A DNA stretch of 64,000 nt from Hoylesella loescheii DSM 19665 = JCM 12249 = ATCC 15930. GTDB taxonomy: Bacteria > Bacteroidota > Bacteroidia > Bacteroidales > Bacteroidaceae. A program made the position numbers and the translations under genes. Under the pieces are notes generated by a model. It did not search any database, was not told the DNA's origin, and saw nothing but the letters and a program-made list of their open reading frames with translations. Of this stretch, positions 38,286 through 46,854 are shown in pieces. Location of the stretch: the NCBI RefSeq assembly GCF_000378085.1, contig NZ_KB899214.1, positions 1 through 64,000 on the forward strand. Reading direction: 5' to 3'. Every line of letters begins with the position of its first letter. Positions within the stretch are counted from its first letter, which is position 1.

Positions 38286-38319
38286 AAAAATCCCCGAAAC
38301 ATGCATTTCGGGGATTTTT
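38286..38319. terminator. Hairpin terminator between 38058 and 38384
   Basis: AAAAATCCCCGAAA (38286-38299) pairs with TTTCGGGGATTTTT (38306-38319), with a 6-base loop. Both arms end in A/T runs, so it can serve the convergent genes on each side. The 225 bp before it (38059-38285) show nothing else. Confidence 0.85.
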
Positions 38320-38383
38320 GTTTGTCAGATGGGAAATCTTAGAAAATAAGATAGCAGACATTAGAATATCTACTCTTCCTTCC

Positions 38384-38638
38384 TTATTTCTTCTTTTTAA
38401 ATATCAAATTTATCAAGAATAAAACAACAATAGCTCCAATAGCTCCTGTCAAGATAGAACCAATCCAGCCGTCTCCAAGTGAGATCTTAAGCACACTTCC
38501 TAAAAGCCAAGAGCCCACGCCACTTCCAAGAATACCAACAATGATGTTTCCGATAAGTCCTAATCCACTACCTTTGTAGATAATTCCTCCTAACCATCCA
38601 GCGATGGCTCCAATAATAAGTGTTGCAATAATACCCAT
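38384..38638 (-). CDS. GlsB/YeaQ/YmgE-family small membrane protein
   Basis: Protein of 84 residues made of three glycine-rich helices: IIATLIIGAIAGWLGGIIY, then LIGNIIVGILGSGVGSWLL and WIGSILTGAIGAIVVLFLI, with a KKKK tail. This matches the transglycosylase-associated/GlsB family linked to stress response, whose mechanism is unknown. A -7 box lies at 38665. Confidence 0.9.
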   Translation of the reverse strand: MGIIATLIIGAIAGWLGGIIYKGSGLGLIGNIIVGILGSGVGSWLLGSVLKISLGDGWIGSILTGAIGAIVVLFLINLIFKKKK

Positions 38639-38664
38639 AATATTAATAAATTAAATTTAGAACA

Positions 38665-38672
38665 CAAATATA
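38665..38672 (-). promoter_or_regulatory. -7 box of the GlsB-type gene
   Basis: Minus strand TATATTTG, 27 bp before the ATG. Confidence 0.55.
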
Positions 38673-38779
38673 AGAATTATTATCTAAGGAAACAAATAAA
38701 AATTATTATCGTTGTCCGATAAAACTTAAATAGCGACATAAATTTCCTTGTGGGATAGCCTTAAAAAAGGAGTTCCGGA

Positions 38780-39158
38780 TTATTTGTTGAAAAGCCATGC
38801 CCCCTGATTAAAGAAGTCAAGTCCTTTTGGTGGTTCATTTGCTCTTTCTGCCATTATTATGAGTTCATTATTCTGTGGATTTTCATAAATGAGATGATAT
38901 CGGTATAATACACTGGTGTAAGCCTTAACATTGTTACTGGCTGAGAGAAAGACGCGTGTCTTTTTATCATTCTGGGGATGAAAGTGCAGAGTAGATTAGC
39001 AATGAGCACACCCATGTTTGTATTTGTATGACATTTACACTGTCACTATATAAGAAATCTGGATAACAAACATTGATGTTATTTGATACAAATAAGCAGC
39101 TCGTAAGTACTGACTTGTTTCCAGTAAATGCGTTTCCAACTGTTGTCGCATAAGCCAT
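38780..39158 (-). pseudogene. Possible decayed coding remnant
   Basis: On the minus strand, 39158-38967 encodes a 63-residue peptide (MAYATTVGNAFTGNKSVLTS..). An overlapping frame (38995-38780) encodes about 70 residues ending KGLDFFNQGAWLFNK. The second looks protein-like (charged, mixed: NNVKAYTSVLYRYHLIYENP) but has no start. The two could be one gene broken by a frameshift near 38990. I do not recognise the family and the case is weak. Confidence 0.3.
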
Positions 39159-39159
39159 T

Positions 39160-40008
39160 TATGTTAATTTGTAATATATTTTGACCGTTCTTTAACACGA
39201 TGAGTGCCTGTCTGGCTCATCACACAAACATCTCCCTCCAAATAATCTATTCTCGTGAAGGTTAAGCGGGCAGAAAGGTTGTCTATCTAGTACAGAGATC
39301 TGGCTACGCTATTTTCGCTTAATTCTGAGAAAGGTAAACTGCTTTGACAACACGGCAACTTGTTAACTAACCATCTTATTGCGGTCAGCCACTTACTCAG
39401 AACAGATCATTAAGGCTCTGTTTTAAGGACTTACGGCCTGTGTTTTACGTGTTGGACGGATGTTACATGTAAGTTGGAACACTGTTCCATATCATCTGGA
39501 CTGTTGTTCCACATCATCTGGAACATGGTTACATCTTAGCGAGAACAACTCGTTTAGCGTAAAACATGCGTGCAAAAGAAAATGAAAGATGGACAAAACT
39601 ATCAGTAAATGGGAGGGAGTTTGAATGATAAAAACGATGAATAGACAAGGTGATGACTACGAGATAAAGGGATAAAGGTTGTGGAAAATTGAGGAAAAAG
39701 TGCAAAGAAAGTGATGCCAAATGCGGTGGCTAATTAATGATTACAATAGAATAATACAGACAATCAAGTCTGTTTTCTAACCCACCAATGCATCTTTTTT
39801 CATCGTTAAAGCATTGAAAACGAAGATAAAGGTTTCTAGAAGAGGTGGAAACGGAAAGCGTGTTTTGTAAATATAATTTACTTGACTTAACAGGGCGGAA
39901 GGTGCGAATACTTTATTTATCCCGAACTATGATAAACGGGAGTGGTTTAGAAGGCTGATTCAAGCAAGCACGAGTGCTCCAAACGGCTTTCGTCTAGGCA
40001 AAAAAGAA
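39160..40008. other. Long intergenic region before pheS terminator
   Basis: No convincing gene. It contains a solo 22-bp dyad array (39460-39547) and a relic of the element end word (TTTATCCCGAACT at 39914). Short open frames here look random. Confidence 0.6.
39460..39547. repeat. Solo four-unit 22-bp dyad array, copy E
   Basis: Units start at 39460, 39482, 39504 and 39526, exactly 22 bp apart. Unit three is TGTTCCA-N7-TGGAACA; units one and four carry a TGTTACA- or GGTTACA-type left arm. No clear 588-bp element surrounds it. Confidence 0.75.
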
Positions 40009-40036
40009 ACCGCCGACGATATTGCCAGCGGTTCAA
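40009..40036 (-). terminator. Terminator of pheS
   Basis: AACCGC and GCGGTT pair around a GC-rich inner part; on the minus strand TTTCTTTTTTG follows. Confidence 0.65.
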
Positions 40037-40086
40037 TTTGTTATTGTTTGCTTGTGCCTTAGTAAGGCTAGCACATTGCATGCGGT

Positions 40087-41124
40087 TTAATTAGCCGATT
40101 GGAACTCTTGCAAGAAACGCACATCGTTCTCAGAGAACATGCGCAGGTCGGCCACGTGATATTTCAAGTTGGTGATGCGTTCGATGCCCAAACCGAAGGC
40201 GTAGCCCGAATAAACGGTGCTGTCTATGCCGCAGGCTTCAAGCACATTGGGGTCTACCATACCACAACCAAGGATTTCAACCCAACCCGTGTGCTTGCAG
40301 AAACCACAACCCTCACCGCCACAGATGTGGCACGAGATGTCCATTTCGGCACTTGGTTCGGTAAAGGGGAAATAGCTGGGACGCAGGCGGATATCGGTGT
40401 CGGGACCGAAAAGCTCGCGTGCAAAAGTTAGCAACACCTGCTTGAGGTCGGTAAACGATACGTTCTTGTCGATGTACAAGCCTTCAAGCTGATGGAAGAA
40501 GCAGTGTGCACGTGCCGAGATCGCCTCGTTGCGGAACACGCGACCAGGACAAATCACGCGGATAGGAGGCTGTTGGCGTTCCATCACTCGGCTTTGGTCG
40601 TTAGACGTATGCGAACGCAAGATTACGTTTTTAGTAACCTCGTTGGGGTTTGTCTCGATAAAAAAGGTGTCCTGCATGTCGCGTGCGGGATGGTCAGGTG
40701 CGAAGTTCAGCTTCGTAAACACGTGCAGGTCGTCGTCGATTTCTGGTCCTTCGGCGAGCGTGAAGCCCATTCGTTGGAAGATGTCGATGATTTGGTTGCG
40801 CACGATGGTTAGCGGATGGCGCGTGCCAAGTCTGATGGGGTAGGGCGTGCGTGTAAGGTCGGGTGTGTCTTCGGCCTTCTTTTGGGTGCCCACGCATTCT
40901 TTCAGTTCGTTCAGCTTATCTTGTGCAAGCTGCTTCAACTCGTTGATTTTCATGCCCACCACCTTCTTTTGGTCGGCAGCCACATTACGGAAGTCGGCCA
41001 TCAAGGCGGTAATCTCACCCTTTTTGCTGAGATATTTCAGGCGCAATTGCTCAATTTCGTCGGCATTTTGTGCCGAGAGATTGCTCACTTCGTTCAACAG
41101 TTGGTCTATCTTATCGAGTATCAT
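40087..41124 (-). CDS. pheS: Phenylalanine-tRNA ligase alpha subunit
   Basis: Catalytic subunit charging tRNA-Phe in an alpha2beta2 enzyme. Length 345. An N-terminal coiled coil (about 1-90, KYLSKKGEITALM) binds tRNA. Class II motifs follow: GFTLAEGPEIDDDLHVFTKLN, HPARDMQDTFF, VICPGRVFRNEAISARAHCFFHQLEG (motif 2) and YAFGLGIERITNLKY (motif 3). pheT is not adjacent; it is often separate in Bacteroidetes. Confidence 0.98.
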   Translation of the reverse strand: MILDKIDQLLNEVSNLSAQNADEIEQLRLKYLSKKGEITALMADFRNVAADQKKVVGMKINELKQLAQDKLNELKECVGTQKKAEDTPDLTRTPYPIRLGTRHPLTIVRNQIIDIFQRMGFTLAEGPEIDDDLHVFTKLNFAPDHPARDMQDTFFIETNPNEVTKNVILRSHTSNDQSRVMERQQPPIRVICPGRVFRNEAISARAHCFFHQLEGLYIDKNVSFTDLKQVLLTFARELFGPDTDIRLRPSYFPFTEPSAEMDISCHICGGEGCGFCKHTGWVEILGCGMVDPNVLEACGIDSTVYSGYAFGLGIERITNLKYHVADLRMFSENDVRFLQEFQSAN

Positions 41125-41153
41125 CTTTTTATTGTGTTATTACAATTTGGATG

Positions 41154-41161
41154 CAAAGTTA
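41154..41161 (-). promoter_or_regulatory. -7 box of pheS
   Basis: Minus strand TAACTTTG, 30 bp before the ATG; forms a divergent pair with 41204. Confidence 0.6.
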
Positions 41162-41203
41162 ATATTTTTATATTGAAATAAACATGGTGTGGAAATAAAG
41201 TTG

Positions 41204-41211
41204 TACTTTTG
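41204..41211 (+). promoter_or_regulatory. -7 box of the DUF4348 gene
   Basis: TACTTTTG, about 114 bp before the chosen start at 41325. Confidence 0.5.
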
Positions 41212-41324
41212 CATAAACAAGGAAAGTATCCTAGCGGGGTAGAAAAAACGAACGCAGGGTGGTCCGCCTTACGTATAAAAGATTTGAGAGACTAACAAAA
41301 CATATTGAAACGAATAGAAAGAAG

Positions 41325-42179
41325 ATGAAGAAACTTGTTTTCTTTGCCATAATGGCTGTGATACTGATGGCGATAGGACGCACGGCCACGGGCTGTACGG
41401 ATAAGAAACCAGCAGCCGACAGCACGCGCACAGATACGCTAGTGGGCGATACCGCGGCGCGCGACACGCTTGAAAGTATGATCGAAGAGCAGCCCATGCC
41501 TAAGGCAGCCGATGAACTGTTCGACGATTTCGTGTTTAACTTTGCAGCAAACCGTAAATTGCAGTTTGCGCGAATTAAGTTCCCGCTGGACGTTTACCAA
41601 AACGACAAGGTGGTGAAACGCATCGAGAAGAAAGATTGGCGCATGGAACACTTCTTTATGAAGCAAGGATATTACACGCTAATCTTTGATAACATTAAGC
41701 AAATGGACTTGGTGAAAGACACAACGATTGGTCATGTGGTTATCGAGAAAATTGCCTTTAAGAACAAATCGGTGAAACAATACCTCTTCAACCGTATCAA
41801 CGGACAGTGGATGCTCACGTCGTTGAACCTTAAAGCCATGTACGAAACCACCAATGCATCTTTCTTGCAGTTCTATCAACGTTTTGCTTCCGATAGTGCA
41901 TTTCAGGTTCAGAGCCTGAACGATTTGGTGGAATTTACCGCTCCTGATCCTGATGACGATTTCGGTTACATTACCGGTTCCATCTCGCCCGAGCAATGGC
42001 CGTCGTTCAAACCGGGACTAATACCGGGTGGTGAGATTTACAATATCATCTACGGACAGAAGTACACGGAGAGCAACCGCAAGCTGTTTGTTATCCGTGG
42101 CGTGGCTAATGGTATGGAAACAGAGATGGATTTCAAGAAGGTGAAGGGTAAATGGAAACTCATCAAGTTTAACAGCTAG
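41325..42179 (+). CDS. DUF4348-type lipoprotein
   Basis: About 284 residues. I start at 41325 (MKKLVFFAIMAVILMAIG) because it gives a lipoprotein signal ending ATGC; the 22 codons upstream are basic and unlike an export signal. The mature part matches the DUF4348 pattern (ADELFDDFVFNFAANRKLQFARIKFPL, WMLTSLNLKAMY). The function is unknown, probably in the periplasm or outer membrane. It precedes murB by 15 bp, so the two are likely co-transcribed. Confidence 0.82.
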   Translation: MKKLVFFAIMAVILMAIGRTATGCTDKKPAADSTRTDTLVGDTAARDTLESMIEEQPMPKAADELFDDFVFNFAANRKLQFARIKFPLDVYQNDKVVKRIEKKDWRMEHFFMKQGYYTLIFDNIKQMDLVKDTTIGHVVIEKIAFKNKSVKQYLFNRINGQWMLTSLNLKAMYETTNASFLQFYQRFASDSAFQVQSLNDLVEFTAPDPDDDFGYITGSISPEQWPSFKPGLIPGGEIYNIIYGQKYTESNRKLFVIRGVANGMETEMDFKKVKGKWKLIKFNS

Positions 42180-42194
42180 GTTTTACTTAGACGT

Positions 42195-43211
42195 ATGACA
42201 GACCTGTATGATTGCGACCTTACACCGCATAACACCTTCGGTATTGAGGCGCGGTGTAAACGATACGTGGCCTTCGACAACGTGGCCGAGGCGCAAGCCA
42301 TGCTGCCTCAGTTGGTGGAAAGCCGCGAACGGCTGTTGTTATTGGGTGGCGGAAGCAACCTGTTGTTAACGGGCGACTTCGACGGGACGGTCGTTCATTC
42401 GCAAATCAAGGGGATGGAACGACACGATGACGGTGCTGAATACGTGCTGTTGCGTTGCGGTTCGGGTCTGGTTTGGGATGAAGTGGTGGCCCAATGCGTG
42501 GCCGAAGGCTTGTATGGTGCCGAAAACCTGTCGCTTATTCCTGGCGAAGTGGGAGCAAGTGCTGTGCAAAACATCGGTGCATACGGTGCAGAGGTGAAAG
42601 ATTTGATAACCACTGTCGAAGCCATAGAGATGGAAACGGGTCGCATCGTTCAATTTACCAATGCCCAATGCGCGTATGCCTATCGCCAAAGTCGTTTTAA
42701 ACGCGATTGGAAAGATCGTTTTTTTATCACGCACGTTACCTATCGGCTCTGCCGAACATTTGTTCCGCATCTTGATTATGGCAACATCAAGGCCGCTTTG
42801 GCCGAGAAAGGCATCGATACGCCCACGCCCATTGAATTGCGACAGGTCATCATCGACATTAGAAATGCAAAACTGCCCGATCCCAAAGTTGAGGGTAACG
42901 CTGGCAGCTTTTTTATGAACCCCATTGTGGAGCGAAGCAAATTCGAAGCGCTGAAAGACCTTTATCCAGACATGCCACATTATATAATAGACAACGAACG
43001 GGTGAAAATACCCGCTGGTTGGATGATAGAGCAATGTGGATGGAAAGGAAAGGCTTTGGGCCGAGCAGGTGTTCACCACAAGCAAGCATTGGTTTTGGTG
43101 AATAAAGGTGGCGCAAAGAGTAGCGACGTGCTCACGCTTTGCCATCGAATACAAGGCGACGTGAAAGCGAAATTTGGCATAGACATCTATCCGGAGGTTA
43201 ACATACAATGA
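42195..43211 (+). CDS. murB: UDP-N-acetylmuramate dehydrogenase
   Basis: FAD enzyme that reduces UDP-GlcNAc-enolpyruvate to UDP-MurNAc in peptidoglycan synthesis. Length 338, the long type I form. FAD-binding LLLLGGGSNLLL, GAEVKDLIT, YAYRQSRFKRD, GNAGSFFMNP (catalytic Ser) and the C-terminal AGWMIEQCGWKG and GRAGVHHKQALVLVN are visible. The stop overlaps the next gene's start by four bases (ATGA). Confidence 0.96.
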   Translation: MTDLYDCDLTPHNTFGIEARCKRYVAFDNVAEAQAMLPQLVESRERLLLLGGGSNLLLTGDFDGTVVHSQIKGMERHDDGAEYVLLRCGSGLVWDEVVAQCVAEGLYGAENLSLIPGEVGASAVQNIGAYGAEVKDLITTVEAIEMETGRIVQFTNAQCAYAYRQSRFKRDWKDRFFITHVTYRLCRTFVPHLDYGNIKAALAEKGIDTPTPIELRQVIIDIRNAKLPDPKVEGNAGSFFMNPIVERSKFEALKDLYPDMPHYIIDNERVKIPAGWMIEQCGWKGKALGRAGVHHKQALVLVNKGGAKSSDVLTLCHRIQGDVKAKFGIDIYPEVNIQ

Positions 43212-43969
43212 AATTCACGTTATTAGGTACAGGCACATCCAATGGCGTTCCTGTGTTAGGATGCGGTTGTGAGGTTTGCCGAAGCGACAATCCCAAAGAC
43301 AAGCGCATGCGTTGCGCACTGCTCGTAGAAAGCGATGAGCACCGTGTGCTGGTTGATTGCGGTCCCGATATTCGTATGCAGCTGATGCCCCAAGCCTTTC
43401 GGCCCATCGATGCCGTGTTGCTTACCCACATACATTACGATCATGTGGGTGGTGTTGACGATCTGCGACCTTATTGCAGTTTTGGAGATATCCACCTTTA
43501 TGGCAACATCGACACCGTAAGGGGATTGAAACACAACATGCCCTATTGTTTTTCTGACGATCTATATCCTGGTGTGCCGTTACTGAAACTGCACGCCATA
43601 GAACCGCATCATCCCTTAACGTTCGGCGATATACATGTGATGCCGCTTGAGGTGCTACATGGGCAAATGCCCATCATGGCCTACCGATTTGGCAAATTGG
43701 CCTATATCACCGATATGAAAGCCATTCGCGATGAAGAATTGCAGTATCTGCAAGAGGTGGAAGTGTTGGTAATAAATGCCTTGAGATTTGAAAAAGAGCA
43801 CCATTCTCACCAATTGGTGAGCGAGGCAATTGCTTTTTCACAGCGGTTGGGAGTAAGGCGCACGATACTAACTCATCTTACCCATCAAATTGGTTTGCAC
43901 GAAGTGGCGAATAAAAAGCTACCTCGCGGTGTGGAATTTGGTTATGATGGAATGCAGGTCGAGCTTTGA
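43208..43969 (+). CDS. Metallo-beta-lactamase-fold hydrolase, PhnP/RNase Z-like
   Basis: Protein of 253 residues. It starts MKFTLLGTGTSNGVPVLGC, typical of PhnP-like MBL proteins. The metal motif HIHYDHVGG follows and further ligands lie in LEVLHG, YITDM and ILTHLTHQIG. The CGCEVCRS segment suggests an extra zinc knuckle. These enzymes hydrolyse cyclic phosphate or phosphodiester substrates. It is coupled to murB by a 4-bp overlap, although its role is not known. Confidence 0.88.
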   Translation: MKFTLLGTGTSNGVPVLGCGCEVCRSDNPKDKRMRCALLVESDEHRVLVDCGPDIRMQLMPQAFRPIDAVLLTHIHYDHVGGVDDLRPYCSFGDIHLYGNIDTVRGLKHNMPYCFSDDLYPGVPLLKLHAIEPHHPLTFGDIHVMPLEVLHGQMPIMAYRFGKLAYITDMKAIRDEELQYLQEVEVLVINALRFEKEHHSHQLVSEAIAFSQRLGVRRTILTHLTHQIGLHEVANKKLPRGVEFGYDGMQVEL

Positions 43970-43991
43970 GCACTCGACCTGCAGTTACAAT

Positions 43992-44193
43992 ATTAAGGCT
44001 GGCTTTAAAAATCACTCGCTACGTTTCAACGTTACTTTACTGGGTAGCGCTTTGAAGGCCTTTTGCTTTTACTGGCATTTTTCGCTAGGTTTATAGTTGC
44101 ATAGTGCCACTATGCAACTTCAATACATAAGCTAAGTTTGCTCAGGTAAAGCCCCAAAAGCCACCAAACGTAATTTTTAGAGCCAGCCTTTAA
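43992..44193. repeat. Roughly 200-bp imperfect inverted repeat with a perfect apex
   Basis: The outer arms TTAAGGCTGGCTTTAAAAAT (43993-44012) and, reversed, TTAAAGGCTGGCTCTAAAAAT-like text (44171-44193) match with one indel and one mismatch. The centre is AGTTGCATAGTG C CACTATGCAACT (44095-44119). Further patches in between (GGCCTTTTGC..TTTTACTGG against GGCTTTTGGGGCTTTACCTG) also pair. The right arm overlaps the last codons of the next gene. Confidence 0.6.
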
Positions 44194-44458
44194 GCCTAAA
44201 AAGCGGTTTGCCACTGAACTTACGATAGAGTTTCCACCCTAGAATAAGTACGTCTACAACGCCCGCTCCAGTTTGTACCATGTCGGTAAAGCGTTTCGAT
44301 GGCGAAGCGTTAGCCGAATCGTTAGGATGAAACAGCTTATCCCATAGCACCTTAACCTTGTCTTCCTCTTCGTCTATTTGCTGCTTCAACGTTTCTTTTC
44401 TCGCCCTAATCTGTGTGAGCGACGTATACGAAGGTGTTTGTATCGTTTCGTTTTCCAT
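44177..44458 (-). CDS. Small protein of a YqjK-like cassette
   Basis: Protein of 93 residues: a polar coiled-coil-like N-terminal half (IRARKETLKQQIDEEEDKVKVLWDKLF) and a hydrophobic patch (MVQTGAGVVDVLILGWKLYRKF) before a short basic tail. I do not recognise the family. Its position third after YtxH-like and YqjE-like genes parallels yqjK in E. coli. It is 3 bp after the previous gene. Confidence 0.65.
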   Translation of the reverse strand: MENETIQTPSYTSLTQIRARKETLKQQIDEEEDKVKVLWDKLFHPNDSANASPSKRFTDMVQTGAGVVDVLILGWKLYRKFSGKPLFRLKGWL

Positions 44459-44461
44459 ATC

Positions 44462-44815
44462 CTAATCCATTAAGATGCTCGCTAGAATTTTAACCACAGG
44501 TTTCTCTATCCATTGCTTGCGGAAAGCGAAGATAAGCAAGAAAAGAGCCAAGTAGAAAGCGGCCACCACGCAAAAGCTTCCTGCCATGCCCAGTTTTGGC
44601 GCCATGGCGTAGGCCGCGGCAAACGAACCGAAGATGAAAAACATCAGTATCGAGGCCGAAAGGATGCCCAACAAGGTGGCAACGGTGATGAGGCGCACCA
44701 CCTTTTCGATTACATCGAGCTTCACATATTCTTTTTGAAGCCCGATGTAATCTTTGAGCACCTCGACGAGTTGCCCGATGGTTTCCACGTTGTTGTCTGT
44801 AGAGAACATGGCCAT
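44462..44815 (-). CDS. YqjE-like inner-membrane protein (phage holin-X family name)
   Basis: Protein of 117 residues with an amphipathic start (VEVLKDYIGLQKEYVKLDVIEKV) and two helices (LITVATLLGILSASILMFFIFGS; LGMAGSFCVVAAFYLALFLLIFAF). This matches the family named after actinophage holin X, which includes E. coli YqjE. No phage genes are near, so it is a chromosomal membrane protein, not a holin. It is the middle of three tightly spaced genes. Confidence 0.82.
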   Translation of the reverse strand: MAMFSTDNNVETIGQLVEVLKDYIGLQKEYVKLDVIEKVVRLITVATLLGILSASILMFFIFGSFAAAYAMAPKLGMAGSFCVVAAFYLALFLLIFAFRKQWIEKPVVKILASILMD

Positions 44816-44817
44816 GT

Positions 44818-45039
44818 TTATTCTACAACCGACTCGGGAACGGCGTCCTTAATGTCGTCAATAAGGTCGTCTACCTGTCTGCGGCTCAACTTAAGATTGT
44901 GTTTCTTGCAGAAGTCGTCAACGGCATCCGATATTTTGGAACGGATGTCTTCTCCTTTTTCAGGAGCAACAAGCAGCCCTAGAGCTGCACCAGCAACGGC
45001 GCCACCTAAAAAAGCGCCAATGTAACCTAATGCTTTCAT
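44818..45039 (-). CDS. YtxH-domain small protein (YqjD-like)
   Basis: Protein of 73 residues with the glycine-rich hydrophobic start GYIGAFLGGAVAGAALGLLVAPEKGEDIR and a helical charged tail. YtxH and ElaB/YqjD-type proteins are short membrane-attached stress proteins. It is the first gene of the three-gene cassette, 2 bp before the YqjE-like gene. Confidence 0.85.
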   Translation of the reverse strand: MKALGYIGAFLGGAVAGAALGLLVAPEKGEDIRSKISDAVDDFCKKHNLKLSRRQVDDLIDDIKDAVPESVVE

Positions 45040-45134
45040 ACCTTTTACTTTTAAAATGGGTTATTGTTTCTATATTATAATATATAGACGCCACTTGTTG
45101 AGGCAGTATAGCCTCGTGACATTTAATATTAAAG

Positions 45135-45142
45135 CAAATGTA
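45135..45142 (-). promoter_or_regulatory. -7 box of the YtxH cassette
   Basis: Minus strand TACATTTG, 96 bp before the start at 45039. The leader contains an A/T palindrome (TATATTATAATATA near 45073). Confidence 0.5.
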
Positions 45143-45311
45143 GTAAAAGTATGATAATGTTCAAAATCTTTGTGCCATTATTTATGTTAAAAAGCGTGTA
45201 TAGTCTTCAATTAACAAACTTTATGCGAGCTTATCTCGTGTTTTACTTATATATTTTGTAATTTCGCCCATCATAAAGTGATTGTAAGTTTAATTCTAAA
45301 TAGGATAGAAG

Positions 45312-45803
45312 ATGAAGAAAAGTATGATTTTATGCGCCGGTTTGTGCGCTGTATTTGCATTCTCTAGTTGTCGATCGAGTAAGGAAAGTGCCTATAAGAA
45401 GGCCTACGAAAAGGCAAAAGCTCAAGAGCAAACCATGTCTCCTGAAGATATGCAAGGTGCTGCGCCCATCGTGTCGCCAGTAGAAGAATCGCCTGCAACA
45501 CAAACCACAGAGGCAGAGAGTGTTGAAAACGCCACCGTAAGGCAAGAAAGCGTCACTGTAGTGAGTGGTGCTGGACTGAGCGATTACAGCGTAGTAGTTG
45601 GATCTTTCTCGTTGCGCAGCAACGCCGAAGGACTGTATAACAAGTTGAAGAGCGAAGGACAAGACGCACAATTGGCATTCAATGCCGAGCGTGGTATGTA
45701 TCGCGTAGTGGCCGCTACGTTTGCTTCGAAGGCAGACGCCGTAGCCTCTAGAAACCAATTCCGTTCAACTTATCCCGACGCCTGGTTGCTCTACAAAAAG
45801 TAA
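45312..45803 (+). CDS. SPOR-domain lipoprotein
   Basis: Protein of 163 residues. Lipobox FAFSSC (Cys20). A Gln/Glu-rich linker (about 30-90) leads to a SPOR domain (YSVVVGSFSLRSNAEGLYNKL..YRVVAATFASKADAVASR) at the end. SPOR domains bind denuded glycan strands at division sites, so it probably acts in the cell wall. It precedes ruvX and def in a compact plus-strand group. Confidence 0.88.
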   Translation: MKKSMILCAGLCAVFAFSSCRSSKESAYKKAYEKAKAQEQTMSPEDMQGAAPIVSPVEESPATQTTEAESVENATVRQESVTVVSGAGLSDYSVVVGSFSLRSNAEGLYNKLKSEGQDAQLAFNAERGMYRVVAATFASKADAVASRNQFRSTYPDAWLLYKK

Positions 45804-45810
45804 AACCAGC

Positions 45811-46227
45811 GTGGCTAGGATTTTATCCGTAGACTACGGGAAGAAAAGAACAGGTATAGCTGTTACCGACCCTCTGCAAATCATTTGCAACGGGTTGGTA
45901 ACAGTTTCTTCGTCTACGCTGGTTGACTTCCTTCTTGACTATATTCAAAAGGAAGAAGTGGAGCTTATCGTTGTGGGCGAACCAAAACAAACTAATGGGC
46001 AACCTAGCGAAAACTTCGAACGCGTGAAGCAGTTCGTGGCGCGATGGAAGAAAGTATGCCCCACAATACCCATCGTCTACTACGACGAAAGGTTTACGTC
46101 GGTGTTGGCTCATCGGGCTATGATCGACGGGGGATTAAAGAAAAAAGCCCGACAAGACAAAGCGTTGGTTGACGAGATTAGCGCTACAATCATTCTACAA
46201 AGTTATCTAGAATCAAAAAGAAAATGA
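45811..46227 (+). CDS. ruvX: Putative pre-16S rRNA nuclease / Holliday junction resolvase RuvX (YqgF)
   Basis: RNase H-fold protein of 138 residues. The catalytic acid motif [17 protein letters not shown] is at 4-20, [14 protein letters not shown] follows, and YDERFTSV and [13 protein letters not shown] near the end are conserved. It begins with GTG (45811), seven bases after the SPOR stop. Its end overlaps def by four bases. YqgF homologues process 16S rRNA ends. Confidence 0.93.
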   Translation: MARILSVDYGKKRTGIAVTDPLQIICNGLVTVSSSTLVDFLLDYIQKEEVELIVVGEPKQTNGQPSENFERVKQFVARWKKVCPTIPIVYYDERFTSVLAHRAMIDGGLKKKARQDKALVDEISATIILQSYLESKRK

Positions 46228-46787
46228 CATTACCTGTATATATATATGGACAACAAGTGCTGCGGAAGGTAGCACAAGACATTCCGTTGGACTATCCCAA
46301 CTTGAAAGAACTAATCCAAAATATGTTCGAAACAATGGAAGCCAGCGATGGTATTGGGCTTGCTGCACCGCAAATAGGTCTTGACATCCGACTGTTGGTG
46401 GTAGATCTTGACGTGCTTGCTGAAACCTATCCCGAATATAAGGGTTATAGAAAGGCCTTTATCAATCCCCATATCGTTGAGATTGACAAACAATCGCCAA
46501 CCGAGAGCTTGGAAGAAGGATGTCTCTCGCTGCCTGGCATACACGAAAAGGTTACGCGACACACCCGCATCCGCGTGCAATATGTTGACGAAGACCTTCA
46601 ACCGCACGACGAATGGTTTGAGGGTTATCTAACTCGCGTGCTGCAACATGAGGTGGATCACTTAGATGGTATACTTTTCACCGACCATCTTTCACCATTC
46701 CGTAAGCAGCTTATCAAGAACAAGTTGAAGGCTCTGTTACAAGGGAAGTTCCGCTGTGGCTATCGCACAAAGCTGGCTACTCGTTGA
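46224..46787 (+). CDS. def: Peptide deformylase
   Basis: Metalloenzyme removing the formyl group from new proteins. Length 187. All three motifs are present: [10 protein letters not shown] (43-52), EEGCLSLPG (Cys100) and QHEVDHLDG (His142 and His146). Translation is coupled to ruvX by a 4-bp overlap. Confidence 0.97.
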   Translation: MTLPVYIYGQQVLRKVAQDIPLDYPNLKELIQNMFETMEASDGIGLAAPQIGLDIRLLVVDLDVLAETYPEYKGYRKAFINPHIVEIDKQSPTESLEEGCLSLPGIHEKVTRHTRIRVQYVDEDLQPHDEWFEGYLTRVLQHEVDHLDGILFTDHLSPFRKQLIKNKLKALLQGKFRCGYRTKLATR

Positions 46788-46854
46788 TAAAAACACTTTC
46801 CTTACGCCAAGAAAACGCTAACAGAATTACATCAGAATTTATCACCATTGTTGC

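Noticed and set aside
39529..39720. 63-codon minus-strand frame
   Set aside because: Overlaps the dyad array, low-complexity hydrophobic peptide, no support.
44462..44815. Prophage holin gene
   Set aside because: The holin-X name is historical; no phage genes are near and the three-gene context matches yqjE.
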